From assembly GCA_016713325.1 (NCBI GenBank), contig JADJPJ010000093.1, positions 62,001 through 126,000 of the forward strand: a stretch of 64,000 bases of DNA, in the 5' to 3' direction. The notes under the pieces were generated by a model, which had not been told where the DNA came from, made no database searches, and was given only the letters and a program-made list of their open reading frames with translations. Each line of letters starts with the position of its first letter. Position 1 is the first letter of the stretch. Shown here in pieces: positions 42,625-52,371 of the stretch. This DNA is from Candidatus Flexifilum affinis. GTDB lineage: Bacteria > Chloroflexota > Anaerolineae > Aggregatilineales > Phototrophicaceae. A program made the position numbers and the translations under genes.

Positions 42625-44108
42625 TGAAACCAATTGACATCGTCTTCACGGCGCAGCAGGCCGAGCGTCTGCGCGGGCATCTCTTCCAGGAAAATCAGGA
42701 TGAGCAGGCGGCCTATGCCTTCGTCAGCCCGTCGGAGACGGCCGACTGCCTGCGCCTGCTCGTGCACCACATCGTCACGCTCGACTCGGAAGCCTTCCTC
42801 GAACAGAGTGAAACCTATCTGGAGGTCCGTCCCGAGATCGCCGCCCAGATCGCCGCGCATGCCGTCGAAGGGGCCTTCGGGCTGGTCGAAATCCACTCGC
42901 ACCCCTTTGCCGACGACGACGTGGCCTTTTCAGTCACCGACACCGAGTACGCCCTGCCGCGCTTCCGTTGGTTCGCCGAGCAGGTCGGCCGCTTCTCCGG
43001 GCGGGCCTTTCATCACGCCATGCTCGTCTTCGGCATGCACAGCGCCGACGCCATCTACTTTGACCGGGCGGAAGATGCGGCGCGTCCGGCCCGCCGTGTG
43101 ATCGTGCTGGATGCCCCGCTTCAGATCACGCCCGTCATCGGCGCGGAAACGGAGACCGGCACTATTGGCGAAACCGAGGACTCGCCTGAGGCCGAGCCGG
43201 ACGCCGGCACGGACGCCCGCTATGACGAGCGCACCTCACGGCAGATCGGCGCTTTTGGCGCGGAGGGGCAGCGACGCCTCGCCGGCATGAAGGTCGGCAT
43301 CGTAGGCCTGGGGGGAATCGGCTGTCTGGTGGCGCAGGAACTGGCCCTGCTGGGGGTGCGCCGCTTTGTCCTGGTCGATCATGACGTGATCGAGCTGACG
43401 AACCTTAATCGTTTCATCGGTGGGACCATGGAAGACGCCCAGGCCGGTCGACACAAGGTCGAAATCGTGGCGCGCGTCATTCGCAGCATCGACCCCGACG
43501 CGCAGGTGACGTCTTTCACCGACGCCTTCCCGACCGCGGCGGCGCTCGGCGCGCTCAAGGACGCGGACGTGCTGTTCGGCTGCACCGACAACCACGGCAG
43601 CCGGCTGCTGCTCAACGCCCTGAGCGTCCAGTACCTGCTGCCCTACATCGACATCGGCACCGGCATCTTCACCGACGGCGCGGGAACCATCACCGAGGCG
43701 GGCGGGCAGTTCCGCGTCATGCTGCCGGGCCAATTCTGCCTGACCTGCATCGACGCCATCGACACCGCGCAGGCCATGCGCGACCTCCTGCCGCCGGACG
43801 CACGTGCCGAACACGAGGCGCGCGGCTACATCCCCACCGAAGACATCCCTGCGCCATCGGTCGTCTTCCTGAACGCGACCCTGGCCTCCCTGGCCGTGGG
43901 CGAGTTCCTCAACCTGATCGCCCAATACCGCCCGAGCGCGTCGATCCTCTACTATTTCATGCAGACGCACGAGCTGCGGCGCATCGAGGCGGCGCGCAAT
44001 GCCGACTGTGTGGTGTGCGGGACCAACGGCCGGCTGGCGCTCGGCGATCTGGAGCCGCTGCCGGGCCTGGAACCGGCCGGCAAAAAAGGCGGGTTCCCCG
44101 CCGCGTGA
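42624..44108 (+). CDS. JAB/JAMM metalloprotease fused to a ThiF/E1-type activating enzyme
   Basis: 494 residues. The N-terminal JAB domain has the full JAMM set: Glu27 region, HSHP at 91-94 and Ser103/Asp106 in FSVTD. After a Glu-rich linker, a ThiF/E1 adenylation domain starts near 200 with GLGGIG (228-233), VDHDVIELTNLNR and downstream CxxC pairs (CLTC, CVVC) that may bind zinc. One polypeptide could therefore both activate the 76-residue ubiquitin-like protein and remove it from targets. Such JAB-E1 fusions with E2-like partners are known from predicted bacterial ubiquitin-like systems, some of which are antiviral. The role here is inferred. Confidence 0.88.
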   Translation: MKPIDIVFTAQQAERLRGHLFQENQDEQAAYAFVSPSETADCLRLLVHHIVTLDSEAFLEQSETYLEVRPEIAAQIAAHAVEGAFGLVEIHSHPFADDDVAFSVTDTEYALPRFRWFAEQVGRFSGRAFHHAMLVFGMHSADAIYFDRAEDAARPARRVIVLDAPLQITPVIGAETETGTIGETEDSPEAEPDAGTDARYDERTSRQIGAFGAEGQRRLAGMKVGIVGLGGIGCLVAQELALLGVRRFVLVDHDVIELTNLNRFIGGTMEDAQAGRHKVEIVARVIRSIDPDAQVTSFTDAFPTAAALGALKDADVLFGCTDNHGSRLLLNALSVQYLLPYIDIGTGIFTDGAGTITEAGGQFRVMLPGQFCLTCIDAIDTAQAMRDLLPPDARAEHEARGYIPTEDIPAPSVVFLNATLASLAVGEFLNLIAQYRPSASILYYFMQTHELRRIEAARNADCVVCGTNGRLALGDLEPLPGLEPAGKKGGFPAA

Positions 44109-44148
44109 CCCCGCCCGTGGATGGCTTCATGAGGGTGCGAGACGTAGC

Positions 44149-44257
44149 GTAGGGGCGCATCGCGATGCGCCCATGATGGCGGGCGGTTCACGAACCGCCC
44201 CTACACCGCAATAATGACCCTTCTTGAATGATCAGGGGATTTGATGCGTTTGCTCTG
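44149..44257. repeat. Two family A palindromes plus a 77-bp element shared with 62696-62772
   Basis: First palindrome GTAGGGGCGCATCGCGATGCGCCC (two arms, 44149-44172). Then GGGCGGTTCA/CGAACCGCCCCTAC (44181-44204) begins a 77-bp unit ending at 44257. The same unit, about 85% identical and gap-free, precedes the LacI gene. Confidence 0.7.
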
Positions 44258-44292
44258 GGGTGTGGGCTGCGGCCCAAAGTCCCCCGATACGT

Positions 44293-44298
44293 TATAAT
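44293..44298 (+). promoter_or_regulatory. Candidate -10 box of the enolase-superfamily gene
   Basis: TATAAT, 58 bp before ATG 44357, downstream of the shared 77-bp element. No -35 consensus 17 bp upstream, so an activator may be needed. Confidence 0.35.
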
Positions 44299-44356
44299 TC
44301 CTCTCGGTTCACAATCCACTGGGCGCGCCGCCTCCGCACAAAAGGAATTAGTGATT

Positions 44357-45565
44357 ATGGCAGAAGTGACTATTCGGAACGTGCAAGTGATCGTTACCCA
44401 ACCGCTGGATATTCAGCGCAGGTTGATCGTCGTCAAAATCGAGACATCCGAGCCAGGGCTGTATGGGTTGGGCTGCGCGACATATACCCAGAATTACCGC
44501 TCCGTCGTGGCAGCGGTCGAGCACCACATCGGGCCGTTCCTGCTCGGGCGCGACGTCACGCGCATCGAAGACATCTGGCAGATGACCTGGGTCAACAGCT
44601 ACTGGCGCAATGGCCCGGTGCTCAACAACGCCCTCTCCGGCGTCGACATCGCCCTGTGGGACATCAAGGGCAAGATGGCCAACATGCCGGTCTACCAGCT
44701 CCTGGGCGGCAAATGCCGCGAAGCCGCCGCCGTCTACGTCCACGCCGACGGCCGCGACCCGGAGGAGGTCATGGACAACGCCCGCGCCTTCCTGGAGCAG
44801 GGCTACCGCTACGTCCGCCTGCAAATGGGCGGCTATGGTGGCAAGGACGCCCGCGACGTGCGCCCCGACGGCGCGCTGCCCGGCGCCTACTACGACCCGC
44901 GCGAGTACACCCGCAAGATGGTCGGCATGCTGGAGACAGCGCGGGCCACGCTTGGGCCGGAGGTCGAGATCCTGCACGACATCCACGAGCGCCTGTCGCC
45001 CATCGACGCGCTCAACTTTGCCAAGGCGGTCGAACCGCTGAACCTCTTCTTCCTGGAAGATGCCCTGGCGCCGGAAGATCTGGAGTGGTTCGCCCACTTC
45101 CGCTCGCAGTGCGCCACGCCGCTGGCCATGGGCGAGCTGTTCAACCACCCGCACGAATGGCGCTGGCTGATCGAGCGGCGGCTGATCGACTTTCTGCGCA
45201 TGCACATCACCCAGATGGGCGGCCTGACCCCGGCGCGCAATGCCGCCATTCACGGCCACATCTACGGCATCCGCACCGCCTGGCACGGCCCCGGCGACGT
45301 CTCGCCGGTCGGTCACGCCGCCAACCTGCACCTCGACCTGTGGGCGCCGAATTTCGGCATTCAGGAGTGGTGCCGCTTCCCGCAGGTGGTCTACGACATC
45401 TTCCCCGGCTGCCCGGAAGTGCGGAACGGCTACATGTACTCGAACGACAAGCCCGGCTTCGGCGTCGAGATTGACGAGGCGCTGGCGGCCAAATTCCCGC
45501 CGACCGACGAAATTCTTCAGTGGACGCAGACCCGCCTGCCCGACGGCACGCCGGCCCGTCCGTAA
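44357..45565 (+). CDS. Mannonate dehydratase-like enolase superfamily enzyme (RspA/ManD type)
   Basis: 402 residues from ATG 44357 with AAAGGA upstream. Mandelate-racemase/enolase fold: N-terminal cap, then barrel with YRYVRLQ, candidate Mg ligands Asp208 (HDIHERLSP), Glu234 (LEDALAPED) and Glu260 (GELFNHP), and the RspA-type region RTAWHGPGDVSPVGHAANLHLDLW. It probably dehydrates D-mannonate or a related sugar acid in hexuronate breakdown; members of this subgroup vary in activity, so the substrate is provisional. A lactonase gene follows 26 bp later, giving a small sugar-acid operon. Confidence 0.87.
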   Translation: MAEVTIRNVQVIVTQPLDIQRRLIVVKIETSEPGLYGLGCATYTQNYRSVVAAVEHHIGPFLLGRDVTRIEDIWQMTWVNSYWRNGPVLNNALSGVDIALWDIKGKMANMPVYQLLGGKCREAAAVYVHADGRDPEEVMDNARAFLEQGYRYVRLQMGGYGGKDARDVRPDGALPGAYYDPREYTRKMVGMLETARATLGPEVEILHDIHERLSPIDALNFAKAVEPLNLFFLEDALAPEDLEWFAHFRSQCATPLAMGELFNHPHEWRWLIERRLIDFLRMHITQMGGLTPARNAAIHGHIYGIRTAWHGPGDVSPVGHAANLHLDLWAPNFGIQEWCRFPQVVYDIFPGCPEVRNGYMYSNDKPGFGVEIDEALAAKFPPTDEILQWTQTRLPDGTPARP

Positions 45566-45591
45566 ACTCCGACGACGAAAGGACGCTTTCC

Positions 45592-46672
45592 ATGACCCCT
45601 CAGCGCGTGATCATCGGCACCTACACCCATCAGGAGGGATCGGCGCGCGAAAAGGGACTCTATGCCCTGGCGCTGGACCCGGCGACCGGGCAGTTGGAAT
45701 GTGAGAGCGTCTTTGGCGAGATCGTCAACCCGTCCTACCTGGCCCTCTCCAAATCCAACGACGTCCTGTACGCCGTCTGCGAGCTGGGTGAGTTCGGGGG
45801 CGTCCCCGGCGGCGGACTGAGCGCGCTGCGCCTCAGCGGGCATCCCCGGAACGCGACGCTGATCAACGCCCAGCCCACCCACGACTCCTGGCCGTGCCAC
45901 GTCACGATTTCGCCGTCGGGCAAGTGGGCCCTGGTCGCCAACTATGGCGGCGGCCTGACCGTCTTCCCCATTCGCCCCGACGGGAGCCTGGGCGAGGCCG
46001 TCTGCAACCTCCGCCAGCAGGGCCGAGGAACGGACCCGGAGCGTCAGGACGGGCCGCACGCGCACAGCATCGTCTTCGACCCGAGCGGCCGCTTCGCCCT
46101 GGCCTGCGATCTCGGCCTGGACCGCGTGTTCATCTTTCGCCTGGATGAGACGACCGGCCAGCTCATTGCCAACGAGCCGGCCTGGATGATGACGGAACCG
46201 GGCGCCGGTCCGCGCCACACCGCCTTTCATCCGGGCGGGCGCTGGCTCTACGTCGTCAACGAGCTGAGTTCGACGGTGACAGCCTGCGCCTTCGACGCCG
46301 AGCGCGGTGCCCTGACGCCGGTGCAGACCGTCTCGGCGCTGCCGGCCGGGTTCAAGGATTGGGCCAGCGGCGCAGCCGTGCGCGTCGCGCCGTCCGGCCG
46401 CTTCCTGTACACCTCGAACCGCGGCCACGACAGCATCGCCGTCTTCGCCATCGACGCCGAGACCGGCGGGCTGACGCGGCTGACCGTCACCCCCGCCGGC
46501 GGCAAGACCCCGCGCGACTTCGCCATCGACCCGACCGGCCGCTGCCTGATCGTGGCGCACCAGAACAGCGACTCGCTGGCCACCTTCCTGATCGATCCCG
46601 GCGACCGGGATGCTCACCCCCACCGGCGTGCGTGTCGAGGTGCCCCGGCCGGTGGCGGTGCTGTTTGAGTGA
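45592..46672 (+). CDS. 6-phosphogluconolactonase-type seven-bladed lactonase (C-terminal frameshift)
   Basis: About 360 residues from ATG 45592; the frame opens earlier inside the previous gene. Lactonase propeller motifs include IIGTYTHQEGSAREKGLY, WPCHVTISPSGKWALVANY, DGPHAHSIVFDPSGRF and GPRHTAFHPGGRWLYVVNEL, and the typical end TPRDFAIDPTGRCLIVAHQNSDSL. One extra G near 46602 changes the frame: as written it stops at 46668 with a nonsense tail. Corrected, it reads DPATGMLTPTG to a stop at 46670-46672. It would hydrolyse a sugar lactone in the same pathway as the upstream dehydratase. Confidence 0.85.
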
Positions 46673-46778
46673 AGAGGAACTGAGTGAAGAGTGCTGAGTC
46701 GGACTCGGCGCGGCAAATAGGATGGGTCCTCCGAGCGGACCCGCGGGTCTGCCCCTACACCAACAGGTGTGCATGTAG

Positions 46779-46814
46779 AGGCGGGCGGGCAAACTTATTT
46801 GCCTATGCCCGCCC
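46779..46814. repeat. GGGCGGGC...GCCCGCCC palindromic repeat
   Basis: Inverted repeat with imperfect AT-rich centre between convergent genes ending at 46672 and 46842; preceded by CCTAC/GTAG remnants of family A. It may double as a terminator. Confidence 0.45.
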
Positions 46815-46841
46815 ACCGGAACCCGAATGGGCAGTCCCCCT

Positions 46842-49800
46842 CTAGTCCAGATCCGCCAGCAGCGCGGCGATGAGGGTGTCGGCGTTCATCTCGCGACCGC
46901 GGGCGAGCGCAGCATCCAGATCCCCGCCGTTCATCCGCGCACGCAGATCGCCAAGGAGCGCCTCGATGGCAAGTCGTTCCACAGCGGAAACACGCTGAGC
47001 GAGGAGCAGACCGATCAGTTCCCCCAGCCGCGCGTCCTTTGCATCGGCAAGCAGAATCGGGGCAAGTTCGATGAGCGTCTCCACCTTCAGCCGGGCGGTC
47101 CCCTTGGTTTGCAGGGTTTGCAGCGCTTCGCGCATCAGCGCATGAATGTCGTCCTGCGATCGCTCCAGAAGGCGCTGCGCACAGGCCAGGCCGGCCAGCA
47201 CGCGAGGCAGTTGCCGGTCGTCCTGGCGGCGGAAGATGGCCAGCGCCTCAGACAGGCGCTGTTCAGCCTCGCCGGCGTTTCCATTCGCCAGATCCAGCCG
47301 GGCCAGGCAGGCCAGCGACCGCGCGATACTGGGCTCTTTGTTGATCTCGCGACTCAGAGTCAACGCTTCGTCGGCGAGCGCACGCGCCGCAGCAGTATCC
47401 CCCAGTGCCTGAAGGATGGGCGCCTGAGTGAGGAGACCGTCGGCGATCTCCGCCTGCAACCCAATCTGCCGGTAGATCGTCAACCCCTGGGACAAGTAGT
47501 CCTGGGCCTGCACAAAATCATCCTGATAAAGGGCGAGTTCCCCCAGATAGGCGAGTGAAGTGGCCATGCCCCAGCGCTCGTTAATGTCACGCTGAATCTG
47601 CAAGCACTCTTCGAAGTACCGCCGCGAATCGTCAACCTCGTTCAAATCGTAGGCAAGATATCCGATGATCGCCAGCGAGTTGGCGATCCCTTTGCGGTCG
47701 CCGATCTCACGCCGCGTCTGCAAGCTGTCTTCTGCGTAGCGAATGGCCAGGTCCACATTGCCCTGACGGTGTTCCAGGATGGCCATGTTCCCCAGGGTCG
47801 CCGCCGACGCAGGGCGATTGCCGGTCTCGCGCCGCAGTGCCAGACACTCGTGCCAGTACAGGCGCGCCGTCTGATAATCTCCTTCCTCCATCGCCGTCAC
47901 GCCCAGGTTGTGCAGCGCGGCGGACATTCCCGTGCGAGAGCCGAGTTCACGACTCACCGCCAGGCACTCCTGGAGGTAGGTGCGGGCTGTGGCGTAGTCG
48001 CCCCGGATGCTGGCAACGGCGCCCATTTTGCTGAGCGCAGTGACCAGGCCATTACGCGCATCGCGGGTCCGATAAAGCACCATGCTGTCTGTAAAGTGGC
48101 TGAGGGCCGTCTCGTAGTCGCCTTGATTGAACGCCGTCTCGCCCAGATTGACCAAGGCAATGGCTGCGCCGAGATCATCCTGCTGGCCCCGCGCGACCGT
48201 CAGGGCCTGGGTGAGGAATTCGGCTGCTTGCGCGTAACTGCCCTGACGGAGCTGAAGTGATCCCAGACCGTTCAGGGCACGGCTGCGCTGTTGTGCGTCC
48301 TCCCCCACAATCGCGAGGCAGGCATCGTAGTGTGCCTGCGCCTCCGGGTAGTGTCCCTGTGCAGCGGCCGCATCTCCCAGCAGGCGCAGCAAGCCGGCGC
48401 GCCGCTGCACTTCACCCATTTCCAGCGCCCGCCGGAGCAGCGCTTCAGCGCGCACGAAATCCGCCGTCATCTCGACCATACGCTCGCAGACCGGCATCGT
48501 GTAATCGATGATTTTGTCCGGCACCCCGGCTCCCTGCCAGTGATCCAGCAGCGCGTCGTACTGTGCGGTGTCGTCCGGGTAGAGCGACTCAATCGTCTCG
48601 GCAGCGAGGCGGTGCAGCGATTTCAGGCGTTCATGCACCTGCATCTGGTAGGCGGCATCGCGCAGCAGCGCGTGGCGGAACAGGTAGCGCAGCGCATCCA
48701 GCGCCGACCAGATGGCTTCGCCCTCGGCCGCCTGAATATAGGTCTGCGTATTCTCCCTCAGCATCCGCGAGAGCACCTGCACGTCAAATTCGCGCCCCAG
48801 CACCGCCGCGGTCTGCACCACGGCCTTCACCTGCACAGCCAATCGATCCAAACGCGCGATCAGGACCGAGTTGACGCCCGAGGGCACTTCTGCCTCAATG
48901 GCCGGCCGGATATCCCAGACCGCGTCTGTCTGGCTCAAGGCACCGCGTTCTTTCAGATCCAGCGCAAGCTGCTCGATGAAGAACGGATTACCCTCTGCGC
49001 GGTCACGCACCAACCGCGCCAGTCCATCAGTCACCGCGCCGCCCAGCACCGCCTCGGCCACGGCCTGGCCGCCCTGGTCGGTCAGCCGATTCAGATCGAG
49101 AGTGTGAACGGGGACGCCGAAAACCGCAGGAATGCTGTACGGCGTGGCATCGTCGTTGTAGCGGCTGGTCAGCAGCAGCGCGACGGGGATGGTGTCCATG
49201 TTGTAGGTCAACTGCTGTATTGCCCGGATGGAGATAGCGTCCAGCCACTGAGCGTCCTCCAGGTGGATGACCAGCGGCCGGCGGCGGCTCTCGGCGCGGG
49301 CCCAGGCCTTGATCGCGGCAATGCCGCTGTCGATTCGGGTCCGCTCGTCGGCGCTTGCATACGGTGAATCAGGGATGACGAGCCCCAGGATGCCCGCCAG
49401 ATACGAGCGATAAAGCGTCAGATCGGCCCGGTTGGCTTCATCCGAAAGTTCCAGCTGTCCCTCGAAAACGTCATCAAAGGCCTGCCGGTTGAACTGAACG
49501 TCGCCTTCACGACGCTGTCCGAAGTACGGGCGCAGGAAGTAGCGGAAGGCGCTCAACGGCGCGCGGTTGAGCTGATCGGTCTGCCCGGTGAGCCAGGTGA
49601 CGGGCGCATCCGCTTGCAATCGCGTCTGGGCTTCGAAGGCCAGGCGGCTCTTGCCCATGCCCGGCTCGCCGTACACGTAAATCAGGCCGGCGTGCCGCCC
49701 CTCCAGGATGGGCTGGAGAGCGGCGCGCACCGACTCCAGTTCGCCTTCGCGCCCCACCAGCGGCGTGGTGTAGAAGCGCGCCTCGAACGTCCGCTCATTC

Positions 49801-51098
49801 CGACCGATCAGCCGGAACAGGCCGACAGGATTGGCCTTGCCCTTGACCTGCACCGGCGCGAGCGCTTCCAGCGTGAAGGCATCCAGGCGCGCCGAGGCCA
49901 GCGTCTCGCTCAGCAGAATCTCGCCGGGCGCTGCCCGGGCCATCAGCCGCGCCGCCAGGTTCACCTCGTCGCCCAGCACGCCATAAGTGCGACGCGTTTC
50001 GCCGCCATAGGCGCCGGTGCGCATGATGCCCCGGCTGAGACCGATCTGGACGGGGTCCAGGCTGCGCAGCGCTTCGGCGCCGGCGCGGATTTCTAACGCA
50101 GCATCGAGCGCCCGCGCGGCATCATCCTCGTGGGCATAGGGCGCGCCAAACGCCGCGTACAGGTAGCTCCCCTTGTCGCCGATGGTCAACTGCAGGACGC
50201 TGCCCTCGTAACGTGTGACAACCCCCTGCGCCAGCCGAACAAACTCGTCAAGCTTGCTTTCCGCGTCAGGATCGGCGTCGTAGTCGATGCCGGCAAAGCG
50301 CACGAACAGCGCCACCGCCGGGCGGAGTTCGGTCAGGTACTCGCCCAGCCCGGCCTCGAAGTGGCCGGCGACGGCGGGCAGCAGCCAGGGGCGAAGATCA
50401 GAGTCAGTGAGCGAGGTGAGCGGCGGGACATCTGGCAGAGGCACAGCGGACGGTGATGCCGTGAGGTCAACAGCTGGCGCCAGCACGGCGAAGCGTTCGC
50501 CGTCCGCTTCGCGCCATTCACGGACGGTTGCCAGCGCTACCAGGCCCTCCATCGTGGCCACATCCGCAATCACGTCCCCGCGTTCGGCCGCGCCCTCGCC
50601 CGCCGCCATGCGCGCGATCGTCGAGCCGGCCAGGGCGTCGATCCGCTGGACTGTCGGGGCGCCGGCGACGAAGCGGCGTGCCGTCCCGGTGGCGATGGAG
50701 ACCTTGAGGCCAATAGTCGCGGTTTCATCGTTCGGCAGCGGGATCTGGTCGACTGCCTGCATCGCGTCCAGGAGCGCGAAGGAGCAGAAGACGGCGCGCA
50801 GCGGCGCCTCTTCTCCCTCAAACCAGCAGGTGATGGCATCCCCGGCAAACGAAATGATCGCGCCGCCAAAGCGGTCAACCTGCGCGATCAGGGCGCCGTA
50901 GACCTGGGTGAGATGCGCAGCCAGCGTCTCCGCGCCGAGCCGTGCGCCCAGCGATCCGCGCAGTTTCTCGGTGATGGGCGTGAAGCCGGAGATGTCGGCA
51001 AAGAGGGCGGAACCGATCGTCGTGCGGGGGAGATCTGCGCCAGAAGCAACCGCGTGCAGTCGATCGGCGGGCAGATAGCGCGTCTCAAGAATTGCCAT
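46842..51098 (-). CDS. Soluble adenylyl-cyclase-like regulator: two cyclase domains, AAA ATPase, TPR array
   Basis: 1418 residues; GAGG precedes ATG 51098. Cyclase domain 1 (about 27-190) has both metal aspartates (Asp35 in ADISGFT, Asp87 in AGDAI). Cyclase domain 2 (about 258-415) lacks the first Asp (RFAGID) but keeps VLGDEVNLAARLM with Asn380 and Arg384, so a complementary active site across the pair is possible. An AAA/STAND domain follows (TPLVGREGEL, Walker A GEPGMGKS at 477-484, HLEDAQWLD), then 10 or more TPRs to the end. The layout matches mammalian soluble adenylyl cyclase and many actinobacterial/Chloroflexota regulators; cAMP production is plausible but unproven. No phosphotransfer or DNA-binding domain seen. 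Confidence 0.9.
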   Translation of the reverse strand: MAILETRYLPADRLHAVASGADLPRTTIGSALFADISGFTPITEKLRGSLGARLGAETLAAHLTQVYGALIAQVDRFGGAIISFAGDAITCWFEGEEAPLRAVFCSFALLDAMQAVDQIPLPNDETATIGLKVSIATGTARRFVAGAPTVQRIDALAGSTIARMAAGEGAAERGDVIADVATMEGLVALATVREWREADGERFAVLAPAVDLTASPSAVPLPDVPPLTSLTDSDLRPWLLPAVAGHFEAGLGEYLTELRPAVALFVRFAGIDYDADPDAESKLDEFVRLAQGVVTRYEGSVLQLTIGDKGSYLYAAFGAPYAHEDDAARALDAALEIRAGAEALRSLDPVQIGLSRGIMRTGAYGGETRRTYGVLGDEVNLAARLMARAAPGEILLSETLASARLDAFTLEALAPVQVKGKANPVGLFRLIGRNERTFEARFYTTPLVGREGELESVRAALQPILEGRHAGLIYVYGEPGMGKSRLAFEAQTRLQADAPVTWLTGQTDQLNRAPLSAFRYFLRPYFGQRREGDVQFNRQAFDDVFEGQLELSDEANRADLTLYRSYLAGILGLVIPDSPYASADERTRIDSGIAAIKAWARAESRRRPLVIHLEDAQWLDAISIRAIQQLTYNMDTIPVALLLTSRYNDDATPYSIPAVFGVPVHTLDLNRLTDQGGQAVAEAVLGGAVTDGLARLVRDRAEGNPFFIEQLALDLKERGALSQTDAVWDIRPAIEAEVPSGVNSVLIARLDRLAVQVKAVVQTAAVLGREFDVQVLSRMLRENTQTYIQAAEGEAIWSALDALRYLFRHALLRDAAYQMQVHERLKSLHRLAAETIESLYPDDTAQYDALLDHWQGAGVPDKIIDYTMPVCERMVEMTADFVRAEALLRRALEMGEVQRRAGLLRLLGDAAAAQGHYPEAQAHYDACLAIVGEDAQQRSRALNGLGSLQLRQGSYAQAAEFLTQALTVARGQQDDLGAAIALVNLGETAFNQGDYETALSHFTDSMVLYRTRDARNGLVTALSKMGAVASIRGDYATARTYLQECLAVSRELGSRTGMSAALHNLGVTAMEEGDYQTARLYWHECLALRRETGNRPASAATLGNMAILEHRQGNVDLAIRYAEDSLQTRREIGDRKGIANSLAIIGYLAYDLNEVDDSRRYFEECLQIQRDINERWGMATSLAYLGELALYQDDFVQAQDYLSQGLTIYRQIGLQAEIADGLLTQAPILQALGDTAAARALADEALTLSREINKEPSIARSLACLARLDLANGNAGEAEQRLSEALAIFRRQDDRQLPRVLAGLACAQRLLERSQDDIHALMREALQTLQTKGTARLKVETLIELAPILLADAKDARLGELIGLLLAQRVSAVERLAIEALLGDLRARMNGGDLDAALARGREMNADTLIAALLADLD

Positions 51099-51335
51099 CG
51101 CATGGCCTCATTTTTCATGATGGATGCGCAAGAGTATATCGAGAAAGCGCTCGGCCTGCGATCAACATGTGGTGAGGTGGTAGCGCAAAAAAGCAGGCGG
51201 GCGACCTACCGGCCTACCCACCTGTCGATACGACTCGCCCGCGACTGCGGGGCGTGCGGGTCTCAGTTCTGCTCTTTCCTCACCTTTCGTCTCTCATTTC
51301 TCATCACTTCGCTTCCCTCACCTCTCATTCCTTCT

Positions 51336-52371
51336 TTAGCTCCCCACCACCGGCGCCGCGATCGTTACCGGCACGTCGAAGGCGGAGAAGTCGGTGATTG
51401 AGGTCGTCCGCGACGTGAACGCGCCCTCGCCGGCCGCCACGTCGACCACGCTGTAGATCCGGTGCACCAGGCCATCCTCCGCGCCGACATAGACGGCGAA
51501 GGTCACGGCAATATTGGCCGCGTCCAGCGCCTGCCCGAAGCCACCGCTGGGAGGGCCGCCCTGTCCCGTGGTGTCTCCGGAGGGCGGGGCCGGCAGAGTC
51601 GCATCGGTGGCGTTCCCTGTGCCGCGCCCGCCGCCAAAGCCTCCAGCAAAGCCGGCGACACCACCGCCGCCCAACAGGACCACTTGCGCCGCTGTCGATC
51701 ACCGCCTGCGCGTCCAGCGTCACCTGGAAGACGCGCATAGCCTGTCCGTCGATGGTGTCGCCGGGGAGTTCCGCCACCGCCAGGGCCGACGCGGCACTCA
51801 CCGGCAGCGCCAGCGTCCCCAGCGCGTCATTGGCCCCCAGGCCGCCACGGAAACCGCCGGCCGGGCCGCTGTCCGCTGCCGCATCCGTGGGTGCGCTGAC
51901 CTCAAACCAGCCGGTAGGCACCTCCGCCGCCGCGCCTGTGCCATCGGCTGAACCCTGACCACCAGGGCCGCCGGGGAACTGCCCCGCGCCATCGGTCTTC
52001 ATATAGACGACGCCATCCAGGATGACCAGTTCGGTGGTCGACTCGAACGCGCCCGCTGGCGTTGTGCTGGAGCTGGTCCGGCTCCCGCTGACGTTCCAGC
52101 CATCGGCGCTTTTCGCCAGGTCATAGGCGGCATTGCTGCTCGACTGGATTCCGGCGTTCTCCTGCCCGCCGCTCCGCTCGGTGATGCTCTGCACCTGCAC
52201 GTGCAGGCTGGAGCGGGCCAGGGTGTTCTCGAAAGCCGTGCCGATCAGCATCACCAGCGCCGGGTCGGCGCCCGCTTGCGCCGACGCGTTTGTCGCAATC
52301 CCGCCGACCATCGCCACGGCGGCGATCAGCGTGAGGGCCAGCCCCATCCATTGGCTGCGAAGAAGTCTCAT
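51336..52371 (-). CDS. Secreted hypothetical protein (frameshifted)
   Basis: Start at ATG 52371 (AAAGGA nine bases upstream): signal peptide RLLRSQWMGLALTLIAAVA... ending near ASAQA. The mature part has ARSSLHVQVQSITER, a beta-rich pattern and ELVILDGVVYMKTDG, reminiscent of LppX/LprG-like carriers, with Gly/Pro-rich linkers. Near 51685-51690 the frame shifts: VIDSGAS should continue VVLLGGGGVAGFAGG to the stop at 51336, while the unshifted frame runs as Arg-rich nonsense to 51325. It is last in the export operon that starts at 60247. Confidence 0.65.
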
